From: Anaerocolumna sp.
GTDB lineage: Bacteria > Bacillota > Clostridia > Lachnospirales > Lachnospiraceae
Reading direction: 5' to 3'
Length of the DNA: 64,000 nt
Assembly (NCBI GenBank): GCA_029256725.1
Contig: JAQSXJ010000035.1
Location: forward strand, 1 to 64,000
The notes under the pieces are model-generated. The model was not told the origin of the DNA. It worked only from the letters and a program-made list of their open reading frames with translations, and made no database searches. This document shows, one piece after another, positions 43,119 to 51,413 of the stretch. A program made the translations under genes and the position numbers. Position 1 is the first letter of the stretch, and every line of letters begins with the position of its first letter.

Positions 43119-44279
43119 TTATTCTGCAGTTATTTTCTTAATATTAAAAGCAAGCCAAAGTCTGGCAATATCATTATAATCCATTTTTAGCCCAAAGATT
43201 TCTCTGATGGATTTCATTTTGTAGTTAACAGTATTTCGGTGGACATTCATTATAATCGATACCTTTTGAATACTTCCGTTATTCTCAAGATATACTTTTA
43301 AAGTATGTTCAAAATCCGTATTATGAAGGGAATCATATTCCCTGATATCTGATAAGGTATCTGAAAGATAACGCTTTAACACACCGGTTTCTTCTACTGC
43401 ATATAACAGTTTATAGACTCCTGTGTCCTGATATTTAACCGTTTCCTTATGAAGCAGTTTAGCCGTTGAAACAGACGTTACCGCCTGCCGGTAACAAAAA
43501 TGTAAATCATTATATCCTATTACCGTATCAGAAATTCCTATAAATAACTGTACTTCTTCCTCCGGAAACAATTCTTTTTCGATTAACTTACCATAACCCT
43601 CCATTAGTGACCAGTGAATTCCGGAAGCTATGATTATCAGATAATTTTCCTGATCGAAGATACAGATTGGTTTATCAACATATCGCAATACACTTTGCAG
43701 TCCGAATTTCAGGTTATTCCACTCATCTCCTAACACCAGCTTTTCGCTTTTAACCGCCTGAATCACCATCAGTGTGTATTCGCCTCTGTTATGGAAGCCA
43801 CCTTTGCCTAAAGGCTGTACATAAGCATTCTTATTACCGGGAGTAAAGATTAGATTACGAAAAGCAGAGGCCGTATCCGTTTCATGTTCTTCATTTTCTA
43901 TGATACGGTGACAAAAATCGAAGGTAACATCAATCAGATGAATTTCCCATGGTACTGTAAATAGCGGAAAACCATTATCATCACAGTATTGGGTGACTGA
44001 GGCAGGTATTTCTTTAATATAAGGACCTACATTCAGTATCAGACCTATCGCACCATGTTTTCTCAGGCTCTTCACGAATTCCACCAGCCAGCCATTACCC
44101 GCATGTGCAATACCCGTGGTCATTATTAATTCATTACCATGAAGAAAACCCGGAACTTCACTATCTTCTACCATATGAACCCAACGCACCAGGCTTTTCA
44201 TTCCCTTTTGCCCTGCAAGCAGCTTAATTTTGTAGTTTTTTTCTGTATTGGCAAAAAGCCTTGCAAGTGTAACTGCCAT
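43119..44279 (-). CDS. PucR-family transcriptional regulator
   Basis: A 386-residue regulator. The N-terminal PucR domain is seen as LVRWVHMVEDSEVPGFLHGNELIMTTG and FPLFTVPW; the C-terminal HTH_30 domain as DTGVYKLLYAV, HTLKVYLENNGSIQKVSIIMNVHRNTVNYKMKSIREIFGL. PucR proteins activate purine/allantoin or related ureide catabolic genes in response to a pathway intermediate. Placement inside the operon points to autoregulated control of uptake and degradation here. Confidence 0.93.
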   Translation of the reverse strand: MAVTLARLFANTEKNYKIKLLAGQKGMKSLVRWVHMVEDSEVPGFLHGNELIMTTGIAHAGNGWLVEFVKSLRKHGAIGLILNVGPYIKEIPASVTQYCDDNGFPLFTVPWEIHLIDVTFDFCHRIIENEEHETDTASAFRNLIFTPGNKNAYVQPLGKGGFHNRGEYTLMVIQAVKSEKLVLGDEWNNLKFGLQSVLRYVDKPICIFDQENYLIIIASGIHWSLMEGYGKLIEKELFPEEEVQLFIGISDTVIGYNDLHFCYRQAVTSVSTAKLLHKETVKYQDTGVYKLLYAVEETGVLKRYLSDTLSDIREYDSLHNTDFEHTLKVYLENNGSIQKVSIIMNVHRNTVNYKMKSIREIFGLKMDYNDIARLWLAFNIKKITAE

Positions 44280-44303
44280 GATATCACCACAACTTTCCTT
44301 TAT

Positions 44304-45842
44304 TTAACTGCTACTGAATTCACCATTTGGTATTTCTTTTATATTCCTAGGTTTACTTACACGCCTTGACCTTTCGATGGCATTACAGGGACATACCAGC
44401 AGACAGAGATGACAGCCAACACAATTCTTTGCAAGCAACAACGGTTTTCTACCGGCCTTATCAAAGCCTATTGCCTGATGCCCAGCATCCTGACAGGATA
44501 TGTAACATCTGCCGCAGCCAACACATTTATCTTTTTTAAATACGGGGTATTCCATTGTCTTTCTGTCCAGGCTGTCTGGGTTAACAAAGCTCTCCCGTGC
44601 GCTGCCGCAAAGTTCTGTCAGAGAACTGTAACCTTTCTTCTTTAAGAATCCCGTTAAACCTGAGATCAGGTCATCGATGATTCGATAGCCATATTGCATA
44701 ACTGCAGTTGTTATCTGAATATTTCCGCAGCCCAAAGCGATAAACTCAGCGGCATCCTGCCAGGTCTCGATTCCTCCCATACCGCTGATGGGTACGCCCT
44801 TTAACTGTTCATGACTTGCAATGTCATGAATAAAACGAAGGGCTATGGGTTTTACTGCTTTACCGGAATAACCGGAAATCGCTGATTTGCCGTTTATGTG
44901 AGGCGGAGGTGCCATATTGTCCAACTGGATGCCGCTGATGCTCTTTAAAGTATTAATTGCAGCAATTCCATCTGCTCCTCCCTCCATGGCAGCAATGGCA
45001 GGCAGTTCCATATTTCCAAGATTAGGTGTCATCTTAGCAAGAATAGGCAAATGCGTACCTTTTCTGGTATATTCTGTATATCTCTTTACCAATTCTGCAT
45101 TCTGTCCCACGTCGGACCCCAGTCCATGTGCAGACATATGGGGACAGGAGAAGTTACATTCGATGATATCGACTCCAACCTCAGTAACTGCTCTTGCAAG
45201 CGACCTCCATTCTTCTTCTGTCTGCCCCATAATAGAAGCCACGATTATTTTCTCAGGAAACTCCTCCTTTAGTCTTTTTAAATACTCCAGATTCTCCTCC
45301 AGGCTGTGCTCTGCTATCTGCTCCAGATTACGAAATCCGATAAAAGGTGTACCCTCTTTTCTTGTTGCATCAAACCGTGGAGATACCTCCTCCGGCTGAA
45401 GAAATCCTATGGTCTTGAATACAATTCCTCCCCATCCGGCTCTTAATGCATTGGCACACATTTCGTAATTGCTGGCAACTACAGAAGAGGACAGGAAAAA
45501 GGGATTCTCACACTGAACTCCGCAGAATTCTATAGATAAATCACTTATCCCTGCATCCTCCTCTACCAATTCAGCTTCAGTAAGGAGAACCATCTTTTGA
45601 ATCTTAACTGGTACATCATAATGAATACAGGCTTTTTCACAGGCAGCGTTACAGGAACGGCAGTTTTCTGCTTTCACTGCCTTTAACCCTGCACTGAGAT
45701 TCTCGAATCTGACCGACCTTACAAAATCGGAAGGCTGTAAGCCTTCTTTGCAGGCATCGGTACAAGGTGCCTCATGGCATAAAAGGCATTTAGCAGCTTC
45801 CTGTGCCAGAAAAAGCTCTGTATATTTATTGTCAGTAGGCAT
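44304..45842 (-). CDS. PreA-like dihydropyrimidine dehydrogenase fused to an N-terminal Fe-S domain
   Basis: A 512-residue flavin/iron-sulfur enzyme related to dihydropyrimidine dehydrogenase, which reduces uracil or thymine. Residues ~10-80 carry eight cysteines (19, 22, 27, 31, 61, 64, 68, 72), like the two-cluster N-terminal domain of PreT or mammalian DPD. Residues ~100-440 are the FMN barrel (NPFFLSSSVVASNYEMC, ECNFSCPHM, GMGGIETWQDA). The end has two 4Fe-4S motifs (CVGCGRCYISC, CVGCHLCLLVCPC). The FAD/NADPH module normally between these is missing, so electrons may come from ferredoxin. The start at ATG 45842 follows AAAGGTGG. Confidence 0.9.
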   Translation of the reverse strand: MPTDNKYTELFLAQEAAKCLLCHEAPCTDACKEGLQPSDFVRSVRFENLSAGLKAVKAENCRSCNAACEKACIHYDVPVKIQKMVLLTEAELVEEDAGISDLSIEFCGVQCENPFFLSSSVVASNYEMCANALRAGWGGIVFKTIGFLQPEEVSPRFDATRKEGTPFIGFRNLEQIAEHSLEENLEYLKRLKEEFPEKIIVASIMGQTEEEWRSLARAVTEVGVDIIECNFSCPHMSAHGLGSDVGQNAELVKRYTEYTRKGTHLPILAKMTPNLGNMELPAIAAMEGGADGIAAINTLKSISGIQLDNMAPPPHINGKSAISGYSGKAVKPIALRFIHDIASHEQLKGVPISGMGGIETWQDAAEFIALGCGNIQITTAVMQYGYRIIDDLISGLTGFLKKKGYSSLTELCGSARESFVNPDSLDRKTMEYPVFKKDKCVGCGRCYISCQDAGHQAIGFDKAGRKPLLLAKNCVGCHLCLLVCPCNAIERSRRVSKPRNIKEIPNGEFSSS

Positions 45843-45875
45843 AATAGCACCACCTTTCATACTAATACTCATGCA

Positions 45876-45977
45876 TATCGCAAGCTGCTTGCGATACTGC
45901 TTCCTTTTAGAATTTCAAAATGTACGCATTTTTTAATGCTAGCTCCCATTGCATATTGCATCTGCTTGCAGTGGGAA
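45876..45977. other. Cluster of hairpins between the hydantoinase and dehydrogenase genes
   Basis: TATCGCAAGC (45876-45885) pairs with GCTTGCGATA (45887-45896), and TCCCATTGCA (45944-45953) with TGCAGTGGGA (45967-45976), with AAAATG/CATTTT between them. The hairpins fill the 186-base gap inside an otherwise tight operon and may be RNA processing or stability sites. Confidence 0.5.
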
Positions 45978-46028
45978 GTTACGACAAATAAAGCTGTGAA
46001 TTATACTTTTAAGTAGTTCATATTAATC

Positions 46029-47384
46029 TCAGATTAAGCTCCGCTTGATAAATTTACCCCATCCGGCTTCGCCTACAAATTCTCCATTGTCAAATATAAG
46101 TCTTCCTCTGGAGAAGGTCTTGATCGGATAACCTTTCAGTTCAACGCCTTCCCAAATGGTATGATCGTAATCAGAATGCATATTCTCACAGGTTATGGTA
46201 AAATCCTTCTCTGCATCATAGATTACAATATCCGCATCTTTCCCCGGTGACAGGAACCCTTTCTCCTTACAGCCAAAAAGCTTTGCCGGATTCTCACAGC
46301 AGAGTTCTACTGCCTTATTAAAGCTTATCTTGCCTGTATTCGCAGCCGATAGCATATAAGGATACATATTTTCAATTGCCGCACATCCATTGGGTATCTT
46401 GGTAAAGTCATCTTTTCCCCAGTCTTTTTCATAGCTTTGGAAGGGGCAGTGGTCTGTAGCTATGGTATCGATATCTCCTCTCTTGATGGCCTCCCAGAGA
46501 GCATCCTGACTTTCCTGCCCCTTGATAGGCGGAGAGCATACAAAGTTTCTGCCGTCTTCTCTTTTATACACTTCATTGGTGAAATGCAGATAGTGGGGAC
46601 AGGTTTCTGCATAAATCTGATATCCTTCTTCCTTTGCCTTGGTAACGGCAGCTACTCCGTCTTTGTTGGCAAGATGTACGATGTATAAAGATGCCTTTAA
46701 GGATTTCGCCCATTCTATAGCACGGGAATCAGCTTCTGCTTCTACAAACTCAGGTCTTGACAGATAATGATACCAGGGACTGGTCTTTCCTTCTGATAAG
46801 AATCTCTGAATAAGCATATTAGAGATTTCTTTATTCTCTGCATGAACGCTGATCATGCCACCGCAGGCTTTTGCCTTTTCCAAAACCTGATAGAATACTC
46901 CGTCACTAACACCGAAATCATAAACCATAAATACTTTAAAACTCGGAACACCGAATTTAACTGCTTCTTCCATGGAATCAAGCAGGTCGCCGCTTACATC
47001 CTTTACTCCAACATGAAAAGCATAATCTACAGCTGCCTCAGGTGCGCAAAGAGCATCTCTTCTTTTAACGGTATCAACCATATTTTCCTTAAAATCCTGA
47101 AGCGCGAAGTCAAATACCGTCGTTGTTCCGCCGCAGGCTGCCGCTCTGGTTCCGGCAAAATAGCCGTCTGCCGATAACGTTCCACCAAAAGGCATGGCAA
47201 GATGTGTATGTACATCAATAGCTCCCGGCAGTACAAGTTTACCTGTTGCATCAATAATCTCTGTTCCTTCCTCAACAGGAAGACTTTTTCCAATAGCTGC
47301 AACTTTACCGTTCTTTATCAGAAGGTCTCCCTGATAAGTTTCCTTTGAATTAATGATAGTACCATTTTTTATTATATAACTCAT
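46029..47384 (-). CDS. Dihydropyrimidinase/D-hydantoinase
   Basis: A 451-residue binuclear zinc amidohydrolase that opens dihydropyrimidines or hydantoins. Metal ligands: GAIDVHTHLAMPFGG (HxH), the bridging lysine region in PSFKVFMVYDF, MISVHAENKE, YIVHLANKDG and the Asp in DTIATDHCPF. Length and motif order match dihydropyrimidinase. The start at ATG 47384 (MSYIIKNG) follows AAGGTAAGA. It lies between the transporter genes and the dehydrogenase, the expected second step of the reductive pathway. Confidence 0.94.
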   Translation of the reverse strand: MSYIIKNGTIINSKETYQGDLLIKNGKVAAIGKSLPVEEGTEIIDATGKLVLPGAIDVHTHLAMPFGGTLSADGYFAGTRAAACGGTTTVFDFALQDFKENMVDTVKRRDALCAPEAAVDYAFHVGVKDVSGDLLDSMEEAVKFGVPSFKVFMVYDFGVSDGVFYQVLEKAKACGGMISVHAENKEISNMLIQRFLSEGKTSPWYHYLSRPEFVEAEADSRAIEWAKSLKASLYIVHLANKDGVAAVTKAKEEGYQIYAETCPHYLHFTNEVYKREDGRNFVCSPPIKGQESQDALWEAIKRGDIDTIATDHCPFQSYEKDWGKDDFTKIPNGCAAIENMYPYMLSAANTGKISFNKAVELCCENPAKLFGCKEKGFLSPGKDADIVIYDAEKDFTITCENMHSDYDHTIWEGVELKGYPIKTFSRGRLIFDNGEFVGEAGWGKFIKRSLI

Positions 47385-47547
47385 TCTTACCTTACCTCTC
47401 ATTCCTCCGCTTATAGTGGCACAAAATTGACGAAAGAAGCAAAAAGACAATCACAGCCAGGAAATTACCGTGATTGCCTTTGCTGTTTTGTAATTATTTG
47501 TTGTGTTGTTTTAAGCTTATTTGTTGTTATAATTTGCTGTATTATAA

Positions 47548-48651
47548 TTATTTATTGTACTTATAAACTAAGACAAGCCCTGATCTCTGGTAGATCTGAG
47601 ATACTTCAACAAGGTCCATTCCACCTGCATTTGCTGCAATCAGGTTAGATACCCAGGTTACACCAAAATCAACGGTTCCGTTATTAACAGCTGTGGTTTC
47701 TCCGATATCACCACCGCCAGGTACAATATTTACCTCAAGACCAACTTCACTGTAATACCCCTTATCCAGTGCTACATAATAACCCATGAACTGTGCCTGG
47801 GGAAGCCACTTTAACTGTATGGATACACTTGATTTTTCAGGTGTTCCGAACTTTCCATCCCCGGAAGCATTGGCTGCCTCCCAATAGGAAGTATCCCTGA
47901 TATTATCAAGTGTTATGGTCTGTAACTTATCAGCTGCAGCGGAGTCATCTAACTTGATGTATTTCTTTGCAAGATCCAGGGTCTGCTGCATCGCTGTATC
48001 ATCCATCTTACCGTAATCCTTAACACCAGCTCCCTTGGTATCTGTTTCTACCAATTTTTTAACCTCTTCTGCCATATAGGACTGATGCTCACTGGATACA
48101 CTGGAACCATACTTAAATACGATTTCTGCTGCCTCTTCCGGATTTGCGCAGGCATATTCCCAACCTTTTAAAGAAGCATATAAGAAGGCTTTTACGGTAT
48201 TTGGATTAGCCTCTGCAAAAGCTCTGGTAGTAAATATATTATCCTCCAGCATAGCAACGCCTTCATCGTTCATATCAATATAACCTACGGAATCACCGTA
48301 TTTATAACCACCTTCGTAGGAGTTCTTAACGAGACCCAATTCGTTATATGTCATGGCTGATGCAAGCAGGATGGAATCATCATCAAAACCGTCCATATCA
48401 AACGCCTGGCTCAAATAAGTCGTAGGCTGTTCGTATTTTGTAAGTAATGCCTGAATTTCATATTCATTGCCAATACCCCAATTTCCTACCTTGCCTTCTG
48501 TGGCTGCCTTTACTACGATGTCCTTTGCGCTGGCTTCTTTGCTGAAGTAGGCACCTGCGGATGAACTTTCTGAATCTCCTTTTGAACCGCAGGCTGTAAG
48601 ACTGAATACCATTACCAGAGAAAGAGCTGCTGTTAATAACCTTTTTTTCAT
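47548..48651 (-). CDS. NMT1/THI5-type ABC substrate-binding lipoprotein, circularly permuted
   Basis: A 367-residue lipoprotein (lipobox SLTACG, C21) belonging to the NMT1/SsuA-like binding proteins. The order of parts is unusual. Residues ~44-260 (GKVGNWGIGNEYEIQALL, SAMTYNELGLV, FLYASLKGWEYACANPEEAAEIV) are what normally forms the second and later parts of the protein, whereas residues 276-367 (VSIQLKWLPQAQFMGYYVAL, DKGYYSEVGLEV, FGVTWVSNLIAANAGG, QIYQRSGLVLVYKYNK) are what normally comes first, straight after the signal peptide. The join falls at the interlobe hinge. It is the binding protein of the pyrimidine-operon transporter. An AAGGAGG site precedes ATG 48651. Confidence 0.88.
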   Translation of the reverse strand: MKKRLLTAALSLVMVFSLTACGSKGDSESSSAGAYFSKEASAKDIVVKAATEGKVGNWGIGNEYEIQALLTKYEQPTTYLSQAFDMDGFDDDSILLASAMTYNELGLVKNSYEGGYKYGDSVGYIDMNDEGVAMLEDNIFTTRAFAEANPNTVKAFLYASLKGWEYACANPEEAAEIVFKYGSSVSSEHQSYMAEEVKKLVETDTKGAGVKDYGKMDDTAMQQTLDLAKKYIKLDDSAAADKLQTITLDNIRDTSYWEAANASGDGKFGTPEKSSVSIQLKWLPQAQFMGYYVALDKGYYSEVGLEVNIVPGGGDIGETTAVNNGTVDFGVTWVSNLIAANAGGMDLVEVSQIYQRSGLVLVYKYNK

Positions 48652-48721
48652 GATGTTTCCTCCTTATTTGCTATCATTAATCTTTCTTGTTTATATCAGC
48701 CAAAGTTCGCTCGTCTTTGTA

Positions 48722-49522
48722 TCATTTTCTGCGATGCTTTAGCAAAATACCTTCAAAAACCATAAGAATCATATACATTAAGATTCCAATCAGACAGGCT
48801 GCTGTTATATAAGCCCAAGCTGTGGAATATTGAGCTAATACGATATTCTCTCTTATCTGCCTTCCAACTCCGGTTATATATTCTGCGAAATATTCACTAA
48901 CAAGTGCACTGATTACACAAGCCGGTACGCTTACCCTTAGCGCTATAAATATGTACGGAATACTGTTTGGCAGCCTTAATTTAACAAAAGTAGTTATCTT
49001 ATCAGCTGCATATGTCTTCATTAAATCTTCACTGAAGGGTTTTACTTCTGTCAGCCCCCGATATGCGTTAATACTCATAGCTGCTGTGCAGATTACCATT
49101 ACTACCAGAATCTTTGCTACCATACTTCTTACGCTGGCATCTTTGCTCACATCCTTTGTCCAGTTAGTAATAACCGGAGCTAATGCAACAATAGGTACTG
49201 CATTAAAGGCAGATACTACATTAAGTCCCCCTCCTCCCCATCTGGGAAATATGGTAGCAATGATCGCAACTGCATATCCTAACAGTGAGCCCGCTAAAAG
49301 CCCAAGCACCGCCACGATTAAAGTGGACTGAATATTTCCCGCTATCTTTGGGAGATTATCCAAAATGATATTTCCGATGCGTGAAGGCAGAGGCAATGTA
49401 AATTCATCGGTTCCAAGTATTTTATGTAGAATTCCGGTCTGCCACAAAGCAAATATAAGACCTCCAAAACTTAAGGGATATAAAAGGGAAGTAAATGCAG
49501 CTTTTTTACTTTTTGTCTTCAT
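48722..49522 (-). CDS. ABC transporter permease of the SsuC/ThiX type
   Basis: A 266-residue membrane permease with six hydrophobic segments and the ATPase-contact loop AYAADKITTFVKLRLPNSIPYIFIALR. Its N-terminus overlaps the end of the preceding permease gene by 17 bases, indicating translational coupling. With the second permease it would form a heterodimeric channel for the substrate captured by the permuted binding protein. Pyrimidine, hydantoin or a similar ring is the likely cargo from operon context. Confidence 0.9.
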   Translation of the reverse strand: MKTKSKKAAFTSLLYPLSFGGLIFALWQTGILHKILGTDEFTLPLPSRIGNIILDNLPKIAGNIQSTLIVAVLGLLAGSLLGYAVAIIATIFPRWGGGGLNVVSAFNAVPIVALAPVITNWTKDVSKDASVRSMVAKILVVMVICTAAMSINAYRGLTEVKPFSEDLMKTYAADKITTFVKLRLPNSIPYIFIALRVSVPACVISALVSEYFAEYITGVGRQIRENIVLAQYSTAWAYITAACLIGILMYMILMVFEGILLKHRRK

Positions 49523-50351
49523 AAGTCCTTCTCCCTCCTGAAACCCTCTTCCTCTTATGAGGCATGAACAGTTTCTCTATCACTCCCATCAGGTAGAAAC
49601 TCAAAATACCGATTATGGCACTTAGCAATACAATCTGCCAGAATACCATAATAGACATGGCATGTTTTAAAGATTGAGATAACATACAGCCAAGTCCTCC
49701 GTCTCCCTGCAGGGTATCCACCAGTATAGAAGCGGTTATCGCCATGGGCGCTGATATTTTAAGACCGGTGAAAAAGTAAGGAATAGCCGAAGGTATCAGA
49801 GTCTTTGTATACACCTGCCACTTATTGGCTGCACATATATACATCAGATCATGTTTTTCTCTCTCTACGGACTTAAAACCGGCCAGCGTATTGGCTGCAA
49901 CGGGATAGAAAGTTAGAATTGCAGCAATTACGATACGGCTGATACCGATATCTCTTGTAATTGCAAGAACGATGGGTGCCATTCCAAGTATTGGGATCAT
50001 CTGGATTATCATGAGATATGGAAAGGCTATCTTTTCAATTACTCCGGACAGATTCATAAGTAATGCCAGGATAAAACCGCTGATCATACCAATTAAAAAA
50101 CCGGTTCCTGCTCTTAAAAGAGTGGCACCGGCGTTGGTGATAACTATTTGAAGGGCTGTCTGCCCGCTGCTTACTGGTTTGTTGCTAAATATTGAACCTA
50201 TTATCTGATATATATGCGGTAATACATTTTCAGGTGTTCTCTTGGTTCCCTGTACATAAAAGGCTCCGATTTCCCAGACAATCATAATTCCAAGAGCCCA
50301 AAGAAGGGTTACTGCACCTTTGGTGTCTCCAATTCTTTTTAAGATCTTCAA
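49506..50351 (-). CDS. ABC transporter permease of the SsuC/ThiX type
   Basis: A 281-residue membrane permease. It has about six membrane segments and the EAA-like loop YICAANKWQVYTKTLIPSAIPYFFTGLK that docks on the ATPase. Second permease of the heterodimer; encoded 32 bases after the ATPase and overlapping the other permease. The family usually moves small organic compounds such as sulfonates, taurine or pyrimidines. Confidence 0.9.
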   Translation of the reverse strand: MKILKRIGDTKGAVTLLWALGIMIVWEIGAFYVQGTKRTPENVLPHIYQIIGSIFSNKPVSSGQTALQIVITNAGATLLRAGTGFLIGMISGFILALLMNLSGVIEKIAFPYLMIIQMIPILGMAPIVLAITRDIGISRIVIAAILTFYPVAANTLAGFKSVEREKHDLMYICAANKWQVYTKTLIPSAIPYFFTGLKISAPMAITASILVDTLQGDGGLGCMLSQSLKHAMSIMVFWQIVLLSAIIGILSFYLMGVIEKLFMPHKRKRVSGGRRTYEDKK

Positions 50352-50383
50352 GGTTTACTCTCCTTCCCAGCTATAATCCTCTG

Positions 50384-51157
50384 CTATACTCCTTCAAAGC
50401 TGTTTCTTACTTTTGCTACCAAAGTAGTAAATTCAAAGGTATCCTTTAATTCTTTCCTTCTGGGTCTTGGCAGGTCAATATCTACTACTGCCGAAAGTCT
50501 TCCGGGATGAGGTGAGAGGACACAGACTCTGTCAGAGAGGAACACAGCTTCTGCTATATTGTGAGTTACAAAGATAACCGTCTTATTGGTTTTACTCCAG
50601 ATGCGGAGTAAATCCTCGTGAAGTTTCTCTCTTGTGAATTCATCCAAAGCTGAGAAGGGTTCATCCATTAATAAGATCTCCGGCTTTAAGGCCAAAGCTC
50701 TTGCTATACCAACTCTTTGCTGCATACCACCACTTAACTGATGGGGATAATGCTCCGCAAAAGTTGTGAGCCCTACTAAGTCAAGCATCTTATCAGCTCT
50801 GGCTTTTCTGTCTTCTTTCTTAACCTTCATCAATTCCAGCGGTAATTCAATGTTCTTTCTTACTGTCCTCCATTCATAAAGTACCGGGCTCTGAAATACC
50901 ATTCCATATTTGCGGCTAAGCCTTGCTGATTCCGTTGAACTTCCCTCTATCAGAACTTCTCCGCCGGTGGGTTTTAACAGGTCAGCCACTATTCGAAGCA
51001 GTGTTGTCTTACCGCAGCCGGAAGGTCCAAGGAGGGATATAAATTCACCTTTCTGTATGTCCAGGCTGACACCGGTTAAGGCGGTGACCTCATTACTGTC
51101 TGCCTGATAAATCATACTGACATTATTTAATTTTATCTCGATATTAGTGTTTTCCAT
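50384..51157 (-). CDS. ABC transporter ATP-binding protein of the SsuB/ThiZ type
   Basis: A 257-residue ATPase: Walker A GPSGCGKTT, signature LSGGMQQRVGIARAL, Walker B ILLMDEPFSALDEFTREKL and VTHNIAEAVFLSDRV. The start at ATG 51157 follows AAAGGAG; frames further upstream overlap a leader hairpin and are not used. It is the first gene of the ~11-kb pyrimidine operon and drives import through the two permeases encoded next. Confidence 0.93.
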   Translation of the reverse strand: MENTNIEIKLNNVSMIYQADSNEVTALTGVSLDIQKGEFISLLGPSGCGKTTLLRIVADLLKPTGGEVLIEGSSTESARLSRKYGMVFQSPVLYEWRTVRKNIELPLELMKVKKEDRKARADKMLDLVGLTTFAEHYPHQLSGGMQQRVGIARALALKPEILLMDEPFSALDEFTREKLHEDLLRIWSKTNKTVIFVTHNIAEAVFLSDRVCVLSPHPGRLSAVVDIDLPRPRRKELKDTFEFTTLVAKVRNSFEGV

Positions 51158-51180
51158 GAAAGGCTCCTTTCGCTCTATAC

Positions 51181-51235
51181 CAAAGCAAAAGGGCAACAGC
51201 GCCTTTTCCTGCGCCATTGCCCTACGAATCATGTG
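51181..51235 (-). promoter_or_regulatory. Leader hairpin (possible attenuator) and -10 region of the pyrimidine operon
   Basis: On the minus strand GGGCAATGGCGC pairs with GCGCTGTTGCCC around AGGAAAAG and is followed by TTTTGCTTT. A TATAAT (about 51243-51248) lies just upstream with TTGCTT 16 bases before it, so the hairpin begins almost at the transcription start. It looks like a terminator in the leader. Confidence 0.5.
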
Positions 51236-51413
51236 ATTCATTATACACGTATTTCCAAAAGAAGCAAGTGTTTTTTCAAAAAATTTATGTGTTTTAGCAC
51301 ATATTATAATAATTATTTCGATAAAACAGTTATTCCAAGTATATTTTCATATATTTTCGACACAATGCATTGTGCTGCAGCACAATTCAAATGTCTTTGT
51401 TAAAGGTTGCTTA

